Below the pieces are notes generated by a model. The model was not told where the DNA came from, searched no databases, and was given only the letters and a program-made list of their open reading frames with translations. The position numbers and the translations under genes are program-made. Shown here one piece after another: positions 28,002-37,530 of a DNA stretch of 64,000 nt; within the stretch, counting starts at the first letter, position 1; each line of letters starts with the position of its first letter. The DNA is from Cyanobium sp. Morenito 9A2 (GTDB taxonomy: Bacteria > Cyanobacteriota > Cyanobacteriia > PCC-6307 > Cyanobiaceae): assembly GCF_024345575.1 (NCBI RefSeq), contig NZ_JAGQBJ010000011.1:1-64000 (forward strand), read 5' to 3'.

Positions 28002-29174
28002 TCAGTAACGGGAGACTGTGGAATCCACCTCCTGGCTCCAGGCGTCGATCCCGCCGCTCACGTTCACACCTCTGATGCCATGGCGCCCGAGGGCAATCAG
28101 GGCCTTGGCTGAGCGGCCTCCCATCTTGCAGTGCACGTAGAGCGTCTTGCCAGCGGAGAGTTCCCGCACCTGCTCGATGGCTTGCCCTCCCTCGATCTGG
28201 TCGAGGGGAATCAGCACGGCACCCTCGATCGCGGCGATCGCCACCTCCGGGGGGTTGCGCACATCCAGCAGCACAAGTTCACTGCGGTCGCCATCCAGCA
28301 ACCGCTTGAGCTCGCTGACGCTGATCGCGTCCAGGGATCCAGCCTCCTCCTGGCCCGGCGCCGTGCCGCCGACGCCACAGAACTCCTGATAGTCGATCAG
28401 CTTGTCAATCACCGGACGCTCGGGGCTGGGCCGCAGCTTGAGCTCGCGGAACTTCATCCGCAGGGCATCGAAGAGCAGCAACCTGCCGCTGAGGGTGGTG
28501 CCGATGCCGGTGAGGATCTTGATCGCTTCGGTGGCCTGGATCAGGCCGATGATCCCGGGCAGCACACCCACCACACCACCCTCGGCGCAGGAGGGCACCA
28601 GGCCCGGCGGCGGCGGCTCGGGGAAGAGGTCGCGGTAATTGGGGCTTTCGGCATCGAGGTTGAAGACCGTGGCCTGGCCTTCGAAACGGAAGATCGAGCC
28701 GTAGACGTTGGGTTTCCCCAGCAACACGCAGGCGTCGTTGACCAGATAACGGGTGGGGAAGTTGTCGGTGCCGTCGCAGACGATGTCGTAGGGGCGGATG
28801 ATCTCAAGGGCGTTCTCGCTGGTGAGCGCCGTTTCGTAGAGATCCACCTGGCAGTGGGGGTTGATCTCGTGGATGCGGTGCTTGGCCGATTCGATCTTGG
28901 GCTTGCCCACCCAGCTGGTGCCGTGGATCACCTGACGTTGCAGGTTGCTGGTGTCGACCACGTCGAAATCGACGATGCCAAGGCGGCCCACGCCAGCGGC
29001 GGCCAGATAGAGCAGCAGCGGCGACCCGAGACCTCCGGTGCCCACACAAAGCACCGAGGCAGCCTTGAGCCGCCTCTGGCCCGCCATGCCCACTTCAGGA
29101 AGGATCAGGTGGCGGGAAAACCGCGCCACCTCGTCGGGACTGAGTTCAATTCCGGTGGTGTCGGGGGGAAGCAT
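28002..29174 (-). CDS. moeB: MoeB/ThiF-type adenylyltransferase with C-terminal rhodanese domain
   Basis: 390 residues. The E1-like domain has CVGTGGLGSPLLLYLAAAG (nucleotide loop from 45) and DFDVVDTSNLQRQ, with a likely catalytic Cys196 in VPSCAEGGVVGVLPG. The rhodanese domain (about 283-390) has active-site Cys349 in YVHCKMGGRSAK. Such proteins adenylate and thiolate MoaD or ThiS-like sulfur carriers. The zinc CxxC pairs of E. coli MoeB are not seen. The ATG at 29174 is chosen over a TTG at 29207. A JAMM gene lies just upstream on the same strand. Confidence 0.93.
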   Translation of the reverse strand: MLPPDTTGIELSPDEVARFSRHLILPEVGMAGQRRLKAASVLCVGTGGLGSPLLLYLAAAGVGRLGIVDFDVVDTSNLQRQVIHGTSWVGKPKIESAKHRIHEINPHCQVDLYETALTSENALEIIRPYDIVCDGTDNFPTRYLVNDACVLLGKPNVYGSIFRFEGQATVFNLDAESPNYRDLFPEPPPPGLVPSCAEGGVVGVLPGIIGLIQATEAIKILTGIGTTLSGRLLLFDALRMKFRELKLRPSPERPVIDKLIDYQEFCGVGGTAPGQEEAGSLDAISVSELKRLLDGDRSELVLLDVRNPPEVAIAAIEGAVLIPLDQIEGGQAIEQVRELSAGKTLYVHCKMGGRSAKALIALGRHGIRGVNVSGGIDAWSQEVDSTVSRY

Positions 29175-29222
29175 GGGCAGGGGCGGCCGGGAAGAGGCCG
29201 AGATCAAGGCATGGCCCCAGTC

Positions 29223-29786
29223 TCACAAATCCCCGTCCCCGCCCGACGCGCCCCGGCCAGCGGCTGGGCCACCTTCGCCATTCCCGATCAAGGCAAGCCG
29301 GTGCGGGTCGCCGGGCGACGAGGGGAACCACCAGGCCCCCAGTCCGCCGTTGTCAGGCCCTGGAGTGCAAATCAACATCAGGGTTGGTGCCAGCACCCAG
29401 GCGCGATCGATCGCCGAGGGAACCGCTTCGCCCTCGGGGTGACTGTGGGCGCTGCCCAAGACCTGGAGCCCCTGGCGACGGGCCCATTTCTCGGCCAGCA
29501 ACTGCTCCCTGGGGTCGATCGCAAAGCGGTTGCGGCGGCTGGCCGACGGGGCCATCCCTTGGTCCCGTTCCAGCCGAGGACCGGGCATGGCAGCCAGGTC
29601 AAATCCGAAGGTCTCTGGCCAGCCCGCCCCCCAGACATTCAGGCAAGGCCAGACCACCTCAAGCGTCAACAGGGAGCCATGGGAGCGTCCCAGCAACAGG
29701 GCGCAGCCTTCCTCAGGCGCTGCGGCCAGGAGCCCCTCCACGAGCACCGCGGACCAGTATCTGTCCAGCCACAAGCGCTCTGGCAT
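29223..29786 (-). CDS. JAMM/MPN+ metallopeptidase (Mov34/PAD-1 family)
   Basis: 187 residues. The zinc motif is complete: His114 and His116 in SAHSHPEGEAVPSAID, with Ser124 and Asp127, and a glutamate at 25 or 26 in PEEGCALLLG. Prokaryotic JAMM proteases release ubiquitin-like or sulfur-carrier proteins from conjugates or remove C-terminal residues from them. It sits 48 bases upstream of moeB on the same strand, so the pair probably acts on one sulfur carrier (inference). The last 20 residues are glycine-rich. Confidence 0.88.
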   Translation of the reverse strand: MPERLWLDRYWSAVLVEGLLAAAPEEGCALLLGRSHGSLLTLEVVWPCLNVWGAGWPETFGFDLAAMPGPRLERDQGMAPSASRRNRFAIDPREQLLAEKWARRQGLQVLGSAHSHPEGEAVPSAIDRAWVLAPTLMLICTPGPDNGGLGAWWFPSSPGDPHRLALIGNGEGGPAAGRGASGGDGDL

Positions 29787-29841
29787 GGGAGGCCCTACAC
29801 CGATACGTTAGGGCGTTAGAACCTGTAGCCCAATCAGATTC

Positions 29842-30222
29842 ATGAGCGACGAGACAACTGACGTGAAGGAGCCTTCCCTGTTTTCCGCCGTCTCTCCCAG
29901 CACAGAAGAAGTCGGCGCGGGCTTCTCTGAGCGCTACAGCGAAATCCTCGGCAAGGTGAACACCGCCCTCGACCAGGTGGATTGGAGCCAGATGGGTCGC
30001 GTCGGCAAAGCGGCCGGCATCCTGCTGGCGGTAATCGTGGCTCAGGTGCTGATCAAAGGGGTGCTGGACACCATCAACCTTCTCCCCGTGGTGCCGGGCC
30101 TGCTGGAACTGCTGGGCCTGGTGGTGGTGGGCCAATGGAGTTGGCAGAACCTCACCACCAGTGACAAGCGCAGCGCCGTGGTGAGCCGCCTTCAGGGGCT
30201 GCGAAGCGAATACCTGGGCTGA
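29842..30222 (+). CDS. CAAD-domain membrane protein (CURT1-like)
   Basis: 126 residues. After an acidic N-terminus, SERYSEILGKVNTALDQVDW leads to two membrane helices (AAGILLAVIVAQVLIKGVL and VVPGLLELLGLVVVGQWSW), followed by a short amphipathic tail with RSAVVSRLQGLRSEYLG. This is the cyanobacterial aminoacyl-tRNA-synthetase appended domain, homologous to plant CURT1 thylakoid-curvature proteins. A thylakoid membrane role is inferred. Confidence 0.87.
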   Translation: MSDETTDVKEPSLFSAVSPSTEEVGAGFSERYSEILGKVNTALDQVDWSQMGRVGKAAGILLAVIVAQVLIKGVLDTINLLPVVPGLLELLGLVVVGQWSWQNLTTSDKRSAVVSRLQGLRSEYLG

Positions 30223-30231
30223 TCCAGCTCC

Positions 30232-31137
30232 TCAAGCCTCCACTGGTGGGTTCCGCAGCAGCGCCAGGATCCGTCGCTGGGCCTGGGTGCCATAGCCCCC
30301 GCCGAACAGGTTGGCGTGGTTGAGCAGGTGATAGAGGTTGTAGAGATCCACCCGAACCCGGTGAGCCGTGGGCAGGGGCCATTCCGCTTCATAACCAGCG
30401 AAGAAGCTGCTGGGGAAGCCCCCGAATAATCTGGCCATGGCGAGATCCACCTCCCGATCGGCCCTGTAGACGGCGGGATCGAACAGGGCACCGCCGCCGC
30501 CGGTAAGCACACCGGCGTTGCCGCTCCAGAGATCGCCATGCACCAGGCAGGGCTCGGCAGCATGATGCGCGAGCCATTGCGGCACCTGCTCCAGCAGCAC
30601 CTCGGACCCCTCGAAGCTCTGGCCTTGGCGCTTGGCCCAAGCCAGCTGCTCCCCCAGACGTCGCTCAGCGAAAAATCGACCCCAATCGGCCATCCAGCCG
30701 TTGCATTGGGGTCCTGAGCCGATGAAGTTGTCCCTGGCCCAGCCGAAATCCCCTGGGCCGCTCTCCAGGCTGCGGCGGTGCAACCGGGCCAGGCCCGCTC
30801 CCAGGGAGCTCCAGGCACCGGTCTCTCCAGCCCCGTTCAGGGGGAGCCAGGTCATCACCAGCAGGGCCAGGTCCTCCCACTGGCCGCAGAACAAGGGCCT
30901 GGGGACCTCCAGATCGGCCCCAGCGGCGGCCGCCAGGGCCCCCAGCCCCTCGCACTCAGCCTCCAGCAGCGGCAGCTGAGGGGCCCTGTTGGTCTTGGCA
31001 AACAACCGGCGGCCATCGGTGAGCTGCAGGCTCCAGGCGCTGTGGATGCAGCCGCCACCCACCGGCTGCGCCGCCGTCACCGCCTCCCCCAGCAGGAGGG
31101 CGATCGCCGCCACGGGGGGGGCATCGGCTGGAGGCAT
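30232..31137 (-). CDS. Fructosamine kinase family protein
   Basis: 301 residues of the fructosamine-3-kinase/aminoglycoside-phosphotransferase fold. [11 protein letters not shown] gives the catalytic His200-Gly-Asp202 and Asn207, and [18 protein letters not shown] gives the metal-binding Asp220 and the family's DREVD run. [13 protein letters not shown] and FAKTN form the N-lobe. Such kinases phosphorylate ketoamines for deglycation; the substrate here is unproved. The ATG at 31137 is divergent from crtD. Confidence 0.9.
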   Translation of the reverse strand: MPPADAPPVAAIALLLGEAVTAAQPVGGGCIHSAWSLQLTDGRRLFAKTNRAPQLPLLEAECEGLGALAAAAGADLEVPRPLFCGQWEDLALLVMTWLPLNGAGETGAWSSLGAGLARLHRRSLESGPGDFGWARDNFIGSGPQCNGWMADWGRFFAERRLGEQLAWAKRQGQSFEGSEVLLEQVPQWLAHHAAEPCLVHGDLWSGNAGVLTGGGGALFDPAVYRADREVDLAMARLFGGFPSSFFAGYEAEWPLPTAHRVRVDLYNLYHLLNHANLFGGGYGTQAQRRILALLRNPPVEA

Positions 31138-31198
31138 CGAGGCGATCCGCGTTGGCGCTCCAAGGCTGCCAGCATTCCCGGGCCCCGGGCCACGACCC

Positions 31199-32737
31199 AT
31201 GCCCCCTGCCGACCGTCTGGCCGCTGAGGTGTGCGACGTGGTGGTGGTGGGAGGGGGCATCGGCGGTCTGACGGCGGCCGCCCTGCTCGCCAAGGCTGGA
31301 CTGCAGGTGGAACTGCTGGAGGCCCACCACCAAAGCGGCGGCTGCGCCGGCACCTTTCGCCGCGGCCCCTACACCTTCGATGTGGGCGCCACCCAGGTGG
31401 CGGGCCTCGAAAGCGGAGGAATCCACGCCCGCCTGTTCGCCCACCTGGGGGTGGACCCCCCCGCCGCCAGTCCCCTGGATCCAGGCTGCAGCGTGCTGCT
31501 GGCGGGGGAGACCACTCCGATCCAGCTCTGGCGCGACCCCCAGCGCTGGGCCCTGGAACGGCAACGGCACTTCCCCGGCAGCGAGCGTTTCTGGCAGTTC
31601 TGCGGCAGTTTGCATGCGGCGAACTGGGCCTTCAATCGGCGCGATCCGATCCTGCCGCCCCGCAATGCCTGGGACCTGGCCACCATGCTGGGTGCCCTGG
31701 GTCCAGCCCCACTGGCCAGCGGTCTGCTGGTGGGCGCCACCGTGCTCGACCTGCTGCGGCTCGCGGGCTGCGCCGGCGACCAGCGCCTGCGGCGCTTTCT
31801 CGATCTGCAGCTGCGGCTCTACTCCCAGCAACCAGCGGATCACACGGCGGCGCTCTACGGCGCCACGGTGCTGGCGATGGCCCAGGAGCCCCTTGGTCTC
31901 TGGCACCTCCATGGTTCGATGCAGACACTCAGCGCCGCCCTTGAGCAGGGCCTGGCCCGGGCGGGCGGCCGGCTGAGGCTCCGCCATCGGGTCGAGCGGT
32001 TGGTGCCCCCGGGCCAGCACCCGACCCAGGGGACCTGGCGGGTGGAAGGCCAATGCCACGGCACCACCCCGTTCCAGATCGCCGCCCGTGACGTGATCTG
32101 CACGGCGCCGGTTCAAGCCCTTCCAGCCCTGCTTGGAGAGTCCCTGCCTCTGGGCTACCGGCGGCGCCTGGCCGGCTTCGATGACCCCTCCGGCGCCCTG
32201 GTCTTTTACGGGGCGATTGATCGCGATCGACTGCCCGCCGAGCACCCGTTGCACCTCCAGCTCGAGTGGGGGGATCCCGGCCCCCTGTTCGTTTCGATCA
32301 GCGCCGAGGAGGACGGCCATGCCCCAGCGGGCCAGGCGACGGTGATCGCCAGCGTGTTCACGCCTGCCCGCCCCTGGTTCGAGCACGGGGAAGACACCTA
32401 TCAAGAACGCAAACGAGCCGCCCAGGCGGGCATCGAGGCCGGCCTGGTCCAGTTGCTGGATCTGGCCCCCAAGTCCTTCAGGCACAGCGAGCTGTCCACG
32501 CCCAGGGGATTCCTGCGCTGGACGGGCCGGCCCTTCGGCTTCGTGGGCGGCCTCGGCCAGACCCCTGGCCGGTTCGGTCCCTTCGGGCTGGCCAGCCGCA
32601 GCCCCCTGACGGGCCTCTGGCTCTGCGGCGATTCGATCTTCCCCGGCGAGGGCACCGCCGGGGTGAGCCAATCGGCCCACATGGCCTGTCGCCAACTGCT
32701 GGCACGAAGAGGCTTCTCCCTCAGCCTGGCCGGCTAG
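31199..32737 (+). CDS. crtD: Carotenoid C-3',4' desaturase CrtD-like
   Basis: 512 residues. The N-terminal FAD-binding fold is [21 protein letters not shown] with [15 protein letters not shown]; the C-terminal FAD motif is [21 protein letters not shown]. The length and overall pattern fit the cyanobacterial CrtD family, which introduces the 3',4' double bond in myxoxanthophyll-type carotenoids. Related CrtO or CrtH enzymes have a similar fold, so the exact reaction is an inference. The ATG at 31199 is chosen; in-frame sequence upstream overlaps the divergent kinase gene. Confidence 0.85.
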   Translation: MPPADRLAAEVCDVVVVGGGIGGLTAAALLAKAGLQVELLEAHHQSGGCAGTFRRGPYTFDVGATQVAGLESGGIHARLFAHLGVDPPAASPLDPGCSVLLAGETTPIQLWRDPQRWALERQRHFPGSERFWQFCGSLHAANWAFNRRDPILPPRNAWDLATMLGALGPAPLASGLLVGATVLDLLRLAGCAGDQRLRRFLDLQLRLYSQQPADHTAALYGATVLAMAQEPLGLWHLHGSMQTLSAALEQGLARAGGRLRLRHRVERLVPPGQHPTQGTWRVEGQCHGTTPFQIAARDVICTAPVQALPALLGESLPLGYRRRLAGFDDPSGALVFYGAIDRDRLPAEHPLHLQLEWGDPGPLFVSISAEEDGHAPAGQATVIASVFTPARPWFEHGEDTYQERKRAAQAGIEAGLVQLLDLAPKSFRHSELSTPRGFLRWTGRPFGFVGGLGQTPGRFGPFGLASRSPLTGLWLCGDSIFPGEGTAGVSQSAHMACRQLLARRGFSLSLAG

Positions 32738-32759
32738 TCAACGGCACAGCGGCAACCAC

Positions 32760-33620
32760 TCAGAGGAACGGTGGACGCAGCTCCTGGGCCAGGCGTAAGG
32801 AGGCCTCGAGCTGATCAAAACGCCCCTGCTGCACCAGAGCCTGAAGGGCCCCCAGCTGCTGGCCGTAGGCCAGCAGCGCTTCGCCGAGGGCGGCTTGGTT
32901 GTGGGTGGCCATCAAGGTGCCCAGCTCAGGATTTCCTCCCCCTACCCTGGTGGTGTCGGCAAAACCACTGGAGGCCAGGGCCCGAACCAGGCCGGCGAGC
33001 TCCGGATCGGGAGCGGCGTGATCAGCCGCGAGCAGCAGTGCGGCACTCACGAGCACAGGCAGGTGTGAAATCAGCGCAACGGCCCGGTCATGGGCAGCGG
33101 CGGCACAGGTGATCCAGCGGGCCCCCACCACTTCCGCCAGGGCTTTCACCTGCTCAAGGGCTTCGGGATCGGTTTCCGCAGCTGGGGTCGCCACCCATGG
33201 GCGCCCCTTAAACAGCTCCCGCTGACCCGCCTCCACCCCGGCAAGGGCCGTGCCCGCCATGGGATGACCGGCGACAAAGCGCGGCCAGAGGGGCTGCCAA
33301 CGGTCCAGCACCGGCGCTTTGACCGAACCCACATCGGTCAGCACGGCTCCGGCCGGCAGGGCCTCCAGCAACGCGGGGGCGGGATTGAGCAAGCGGTCCA
33401 GTGGCAGGGCCAACACCACAAGGTCGCAGTCCACCAGGACCTGAGAATCGGTGGCAATGCGATCGGCCAGGCCCCGTTCGATCGCCCGCTGGGCCGTGGT
33501 CTGCCGGTGCACCAGCGCATGGACGCGGGCACCATGCGCTCGAAGATCCAGGGCCAGGGAGCCTCCGATCAACCCCAGGCCAACGATTCCCACCGGCCGC
33601 TCCCGCCACAACTCTGTCAT
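32760..33620 (-). CDS. tyrA: Prephenate/arogenate dehydrogenase
   Basis: 286 residues for tyrosine synthesis. The Rossmann motif VGIVGLGLIGGSLAL is followed by DLVVLALPLD, VLTDVGSVKAPV and the substrate-binding FVAGHPMAGTALAG. Cyanobacterial members usually prefer arogenate and NADP, which sequence alone cannot confirm. Starting at the ATG at 33620 leaves 42 bases to the divergent helicase-like gene. Confidence 0.93.
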   Translation of the reverse strand: MTELWRERPVGIVGLGLIGGSLALDLRAHGARVHALVHRQTTAQRAIERGLADRIATDSQVLVDCDLVVLALPLDRLLNPAPALLEALPAGAVLTDVGSVKAPVLDRWQPLWPRFVAGHPMAGTALAGVEAGQRELFKGRPWVATPAAETDPEALEQVKALAEVVGARWITCAAAAHDRAVALISHLPVLVSAALLLAADHAAPDPELAGLVRALASSGFADTTRVGGGNPELGTLMATHNQAALGEALLAYGQQLGALQALVQQGRFDQLEASLRLAQELRPPFL

Positions 33621-33662
33621 TGCCGGTACGGCCTGCTCGGGCCAGCTTCCTACGCTTCCGCC

Positions 33663-35123
33663 ATGTTGGAAGCCCGCGCTCACCACCAGCTCAAAGCTCT
33701 GCTGCGTCAGGAGGGTGCCGCGCGCTGGCCCCATCACCTGACCCTCAGCCGGCTGGTGGCCAGAAGCCTGAGGCGCGGCGATCAGACCTTCGTGCGCTTA
33801 AGCGCGGGCCGTGATCCCAGCTGGCTGGTGGGACTGCTGGTCCCCTTGGCCCTCAGCGAGGCCCCGGTGGCCCTGGTGCTCAGTGCCGCGCTGCGTCAGC
33901 GCCTGCTCCACCAGGAACTGCCCCGGCTCAAGGCAGTGGGGTTGAACCTGCCCTGCTGGGAAGGAGAAGCCGCGCCAGCGGCGGCACGATTGTGGCTGCT
34001 GAGTCCTGCTGAACTGGTGACCGCCTGGCGGCGGGACGAGCTGGGAGAGCGTCAACTGGTCCTGCCAGAGGCGGAAGGACTGGAACGGGCCCTGCGCCAG
34101 GCCCTGGGAGTCGTGCTCGAAACCAGCCACTGGGAGATGTTGCGGCGCAGCCTGCCGGCCGCCGAAGCCAGCCTGCTGGCCCTGCATGAGCGCCTGAGCC
34201 GGCGCATCTTCAGCCATCCCTCCAACCCCGCTCTGCAGGTGGCCCTCAGGCCGGAGGAGGAGGCCCCCCTCGCCCAACTGCTGCAACTGCTCGATCCCTT
34301 GCCAGATCCGTGGCCCCGCTGGCTGGAGAGCCAAAGCCCCGACTGGACCGGCTGGGCGACGGTGGATCCCCAGCTGCTGCAATGGACACTCCACCGCCAA
34401 CCCCTGGAGCCGCTGGAGGTGATGGCAGGCCTGCTGCGGGGCCGCGGAACCGTCCTGATCGGTTCGGAACTGGGGGTTCCGGGCGGCAGCCCCTGGTCGG
34501 CAATGGCCAAGAAGGCCCTGGGATTCGATCCCCAGGTGACGGTGCGGCTCAGCGATCCGCCCCTCCAGGACCCACTTCCCATCCACGCTCCCCAGCGCCA
34601 GGCTCTGCCCAACAGCCCTGATTTTGGACAGCACCTGTTGGAGCACAGCCGCCGGCTGGTGCTGGGGCAGGAGGGCCTGACCGTCGTGTTGATCGACGAC
34701 GGGCCCCTGCGGCTGGATCTCATCAGTGCCCTGGCCGCCGAGTTCGGCAGCCGCGTGGATCACCAGACCACGGCCCCCGAGAGCAACGGGGTGCTCTGCT
34801 GCAGCTGGGACTGGTGGCTGGCGCATCAGGAACGCCTGCCCCTTCCAGGCCAGATCGTGGTGGCGCTCCTGCCGATCGCCAGCCTGGAGGATCCCCTCAC
34901 CGCAGCCCGAGTGTGGGCCCTGCGCCAACGGGGCCGCGACTGGTTCCGGGAGCTGCTGTTGCCCGAAGCTCTCAGCCGGATGCAACGGGCCGTGGCAGGA
35001 CTGCGCCGCAGTGGCGGAAGGCTGGCCCTGCTGGACGGGCGGGTGCGACGGCGCAGCTGGGGCCGTCAGGTACTGGAGGCCCTTGAGCCCTGGGTCGACT
35101 TGCCACGGCTGATGCCCCGCTGA
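33663..35123 (+). CDS. DinG-like helicase-family protein lacking a Walker A motif
   Basis: 486 residues with the layout of cyanobacterial DinG-like proteins. The C-terminal QxxGRxxR-type helicase motif VI is represented by LSRMQRAVAGLRRSGGRLALLDGRV. Where a P-loop would stand, the sequence reads TFVRLSAGRDPSWLVGLLV, with no GKT/S. No DEAH box is clear. It is therefore probably not an active helicase, or the family call is wrong. It is divergent from tyrA. Confidence 0.6.
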   Translation: MLEARAHHQLKALLRQEGAARWPHHLTLSRLVARSLRRGDQTFVRLSAGRDPSWLVGLLVPLALSEAPVALVLSAALRQRLLHQELPRLKAVGLNLPCWEGEAAPAAARLWLLSPAELVTAWRRDELGERQLVLPEAEGLERALRQALGVVLETSHWEMLRRSLPAAEASLLALHERLSRRIFSHPSNPALQVALRPEEEAPLAQLLQLLDPLPDPWPRWLESQSPDWTGWATVDPQLLQWTLHRQPLEPLEVMAGLLRGRGTVLIGSELGVPGGSPWSAMAKKALGFDPQVTVRLSDPPLQDPLPIHAPQRQALPNSPDFGQHLLEHSRRLVLGQEGLTVVLIDDGPLRLDLISALAAEFGSRVDHQTTAPESNGVLCCSWDWWLAHQERLPLPGQIVVALLPIASLEDPLTAARVWALRQRGRDWFRELLLPEALSRMQRAVAGLRRSGGRLALLDGRVRRRSWGRQVLEALEPWVDLPRLMPR

Positions 35124-35309
35124 TCGCTTTTCCGCTCGTCCGCTGCTGCAAAAGGGATCGGCTGATGCCCTCTCGCTCGGCCATGGGGCCTTAACCCCTG
35201 CCTGGACCTCTTCAGCCTTGAGCCTGCCCCGCAGCGCTGGTGGCGGCGGTGGCACGGGCTCACCAATGACGACCGATAACCTGAGCGCGATCCAAGCAGG
35301 CATGGAGCC

Positions 35310-35555
35310 ATGGGAGAGGCCAAGCGCAGGGCGGAGCAGGGACTGCCCCCCCGCAAACGCAAACAGGAATCCGGCCCCAAGGACACTTCACCGCGGCTGG
35401 TGAGCTGGTTGCCGTTGAGCCAACGTCAGGCGAGCCGTTTCGTGGAGGTCTCCACCCAGGGGGCCTGGTACGGCATCGGAGCCCTTGCCCTGTTCTGGGT
35501 GACCGTGCGCTTCATCGGCCCGGCGGCCGGCTGGTGGACCCTGGCCGACGGCTGA
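35310..35555 (+). CDS. DUF2839 small membrane protein
   Basis: 81 residues. MGEAKRR at the start, WLPLSQRQASRFVE in the middle and WYGIGALALFWVTVRFIGPAAGWW as one membrane helix match the DUF2839 family of cyanobacteria. The function is unknown. The 186 bases before it hold no gene I can support. Confidence 0.87.
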   Translation: MGEAKRRAEQGLPPRKRKQESGPKDTSPRLVSWLPLSQRQASRFVEVSTQGAWYGIGALALFWVTVRFIGPAAGWWTLADG

Positions 35556-35678
35556 GGGGAGCTCGGCCTGGGCTGAATCAGGCCCCAGGCCCAAAACCGC
35601 ATCCCCTGACACTGAGTATTTATACACGCACAAATCGAAAGAAATCCTTAGGATGGGGAGACTGTTCAACAGCGCACC

Positions 35679-36053
35679 ATGTTTCCTCGACTCGCCGAGC
35701 ACTACCGCTCCGTCGTCCAGGATCTGGTGATGAGCCTGCAGTCCCTGGCCATCAGCCTTCAGGCCCAGGGCCTCTCGGCCACCTGCTACGTCTGCGGTGA
35801 CGGCCATGACGGACAAGGCGCCTCCTTTGTGGCCGCCCTGGGTGAGGCCCACATGGTGCGCTTTCTGGTCTCGGACTTCGGCATCAGCTGGGTGGAATCC
35901 CACAACGGCCATGAGCTGGTGAAACTGGAAGGTGCCGATGCCATCCAGGAATTGGAGCGCTTGGCAACCTTCCTCCAACGCGGATCCTCCGGGGACTCCA
36001 ACCCTGAGGCAACGCTTCCCACCGCCAGCAGCTCGGCCAAATCCAGCGACTGA
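35679..36053 (+). CDS. DUF1815 family protein
   Basis: 124 residues. FPRLAEHYRSVVQDLVMSL, LSATCYVCGDGHDGQGASFV and LVSDFGISWVESHNGHELV match the cyanobacterial DUF1815 family, function unknown. CYVCGDGHDG contains a CxxC that might bind metal. The C-terminal 25 residues are serine-rich and variable. The 120 bases upstream are AT-rich, consistent with a promoter of its own. Confidence 0.85.
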   Translation: MFPRLAEHYRSVVQDLVMSLQSLAISLQAQGLSATCYVCGDGHDGQGASFVAALGEAHMVRFLVSDFGISWVESHNGHELVKLEGADAIQELERLATFLQRGSSGDSNPEATLPTASSSAKSSD

Positions 36054-36201
36054 TCAACGTCACCCCAAGCTCACAGCCTTCCCTGATGAGCCAATGGCGA
36101 TGGGCCTGAATGCCCAACCCCGGCATCAATCCAATGGCACCTGGAACGCGCCCTACAGCAAGGGTGCGCAGGGGGGTCACAACAGACGCCCCCAGGCGCG
36201 G

Positions 36202-37380
36202 TCAATCCACCTGGGGCAAAGCCTGTTCCTCCTCTTCCACCGTCACCGGAACAGGGGTGGAGGCCAGCTTGGCAGCGGCAGCGGCCAAGGGCTTCATCGA
36301 ATTGGCGGTGACGTCGGCTCCCTCAGTGAGTTTGCGACGCACCAACGCTTCGATCACTTCCTTCTGCTCAGGGTTCTGCTCCAACCAGACGATGGTGTTG
36401 TCACGACCTTGGCCAATGTTGTCTCCCTCGTAGCTATACCAAGCTCCTTTACGCACCACCACACCGGTTTCCTCGGCCATGTCGAGCAGACAGCCCAGGA
36501 TGCTGATGCCGCGTCCGAAGAGGATGTCGAACTCAGCGATACGGAACGGGGGGGCCACTTTGTTCTTGGCCACCTTCACCTTGGCGCGGATGCCGTATTC
36601 CTCGGTGCCACGCTTGAGCGTCTGAATGCGGCGGATGTCGAGGCGCACCGAGGCGTAGAACTTCAGGGCGTTGCCGCCGGTGGTGGTTTCAGGGTTGCCA
36701 TAGGTGACGCCGATCTTCTGGCGCAGCTGGTTGAGGAAGATCACGGTGCAACCGGATTTGCCGATATTGCCGGTGATCTTGCGCATCGCCTGGCTCATGA
36801 GCCTGGCCTGGCTGCCCACCGACAGATCACCCATCTCCCCTTCAATCTCCGCCCGGGGGGTGAGCGCCGCCACCGAGTCGACCACAACGATGTCGACGGC
36901 GGCGGAGCGCACCAGCTGGTCGACGATCTCAAGGGCCATCTCACCTGTGTCCGGCTGGGACACCAGCAGGTTCTCAATGTCGACACCCAGAGCGGCGGCA
37001 TAGACCGGATCCAGGGCGTGCTCCGCATCCACGAAGGCCGCCACGCCGCCGCGTTTCTGCACCTCGGCGATGGCGTGGAGGGTGAGCGTGGTCTTGCCGG
37101 AGCTCTCCGGGCCGTAGACCTCCACCACCCGCCCCTTGGGGTAGCCGCCACCCAGGGCCAGATCAAGGGTGAGCGCACCGGTGGAGAAGGTTTCCACCCG
37201 CATGCGGGAGGCATCCCCCAGGCGCATGATCGAACCCTTGCCGAAGTTGCGCTCGATCTGGTTCAGCACCAGGCCCAAGGCCTTGTCGCGCTCACTGGCG
37301 CGGGCCTCGGCGGCCTTGGCCTCGGAGCCCTTGGCGTCGCCGGAGCGGGCAGCGGTGGTCTTGGGGAAATCAGCAGGCAT
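36202..37380 (-). CDS. recA: Recombinase RecA
   Basis: 392 residues. RecA drives homologous recombination and triggers LexA cleavage. It has [23 protein letters not shown], Walker A GPESSGKT (residues 90-97), [27 protein letters not shown] and the DNA-binding loop [21 protein letters not shown] region. The ATG at 37380 gives a normal N-terminus with a charged alanine-rich lead. The frame stays open to 37494, but that stretch holds a perfect inverted repeat and no RecA sequence. A LexA-type box lies upstream. Confidence 0.97.
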   Translation of the reverse strand: MPADFPKTTAARSGDAKGSEAKAAEARASERDKALGLVLNQIERNFGKGSIMRLGDASRMRVETFSTGALTLDLALGGGYPKGRVVEVYGPESSGKTTLTLHAIAEVQKRGGVAAFVDAEHALDPVYAAALGVDIENLLVSQPDTGEMALEIVDQLVRSAAVDIVVVDSVAALTPRAEIEGEMGDLSVGSQARLMSQAMRKITGNIGKSGCTVIFLNQLRQKIGVTYGNPETTTGGNALKFYASVRLDIRRIQTLKRGTEEYGIRAKVKVAKNKVAPPFRIAEFDILFGRGISILGCLLDMAEETGVVVRKGAWYSYEGDNIGQGRDNTIVWLEQNPEQKEVIEALVRRKLTEGADVTANSMKPLAAAAAKLASTPVPVTVEEEEQALPQVD

Positions 37381-37419
37381 GGTCGACGTGGTCAGCGATG
37401 GAAGGGGCAACGTGGTGGG

Positions 37420-37455
37420 CCCCACCTGGGGCCAGCTGACAGGCCCCAGGTGGGG
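37420..37455. repeat. Perfect 14-bp inverted repeat in the recA leader
   Basis: CCCCACCTGGGGCC (37420-37433) is followed by eight bases and then its exact reverse complement GGCCCCAGGTGGGG (37442-37455). It lies between the LexA-type box and the recA start, 40 bases upstream of the ATG, so it is probably in the 5' untranslated leader. No T run follows. Confidence 0.8.
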
Positions 37456-37508
37456 CGATGGCGGCTTCACGGAAGCCAGTGCCACCGCTCCCACCCGGCG
37501 TATCGCCT

Positions 37509-37522
37509 AGTACAGACGTACC
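37509..37522 (-). promoter_or_regulatory. LexA-type (SOS) box upstream of recA
   Basis: Read on the minus strand the site is GGTACGTCTGTACT, which fits the cyanobacterial LexA consensus RGTACNNNDGTWCB at every position. It is 129-142 bases upstream of the recA ATG and just after the stop of the HAD gene. LexA repression of recA is inferred. Confidence 0.6.
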
Positions 37523-37530
37523 CTAGCGGA

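Noticed and set aside
27964-28002. GAGCCC/GGGCTC hairpin between cobO and moeB as a terminator
   Set aside because: The stem is only six pairs with a large loop and no T run on either strand, so it does not reach the level of support used for the other terminators.
30956-32695. A minus-strand open frame of 579 codons opposite crtD
   Set aside because: Its translation is low-complexity and lies exactly antisense to a gene with clear FAD motifs. Long antisense frames are expected at this GC content.
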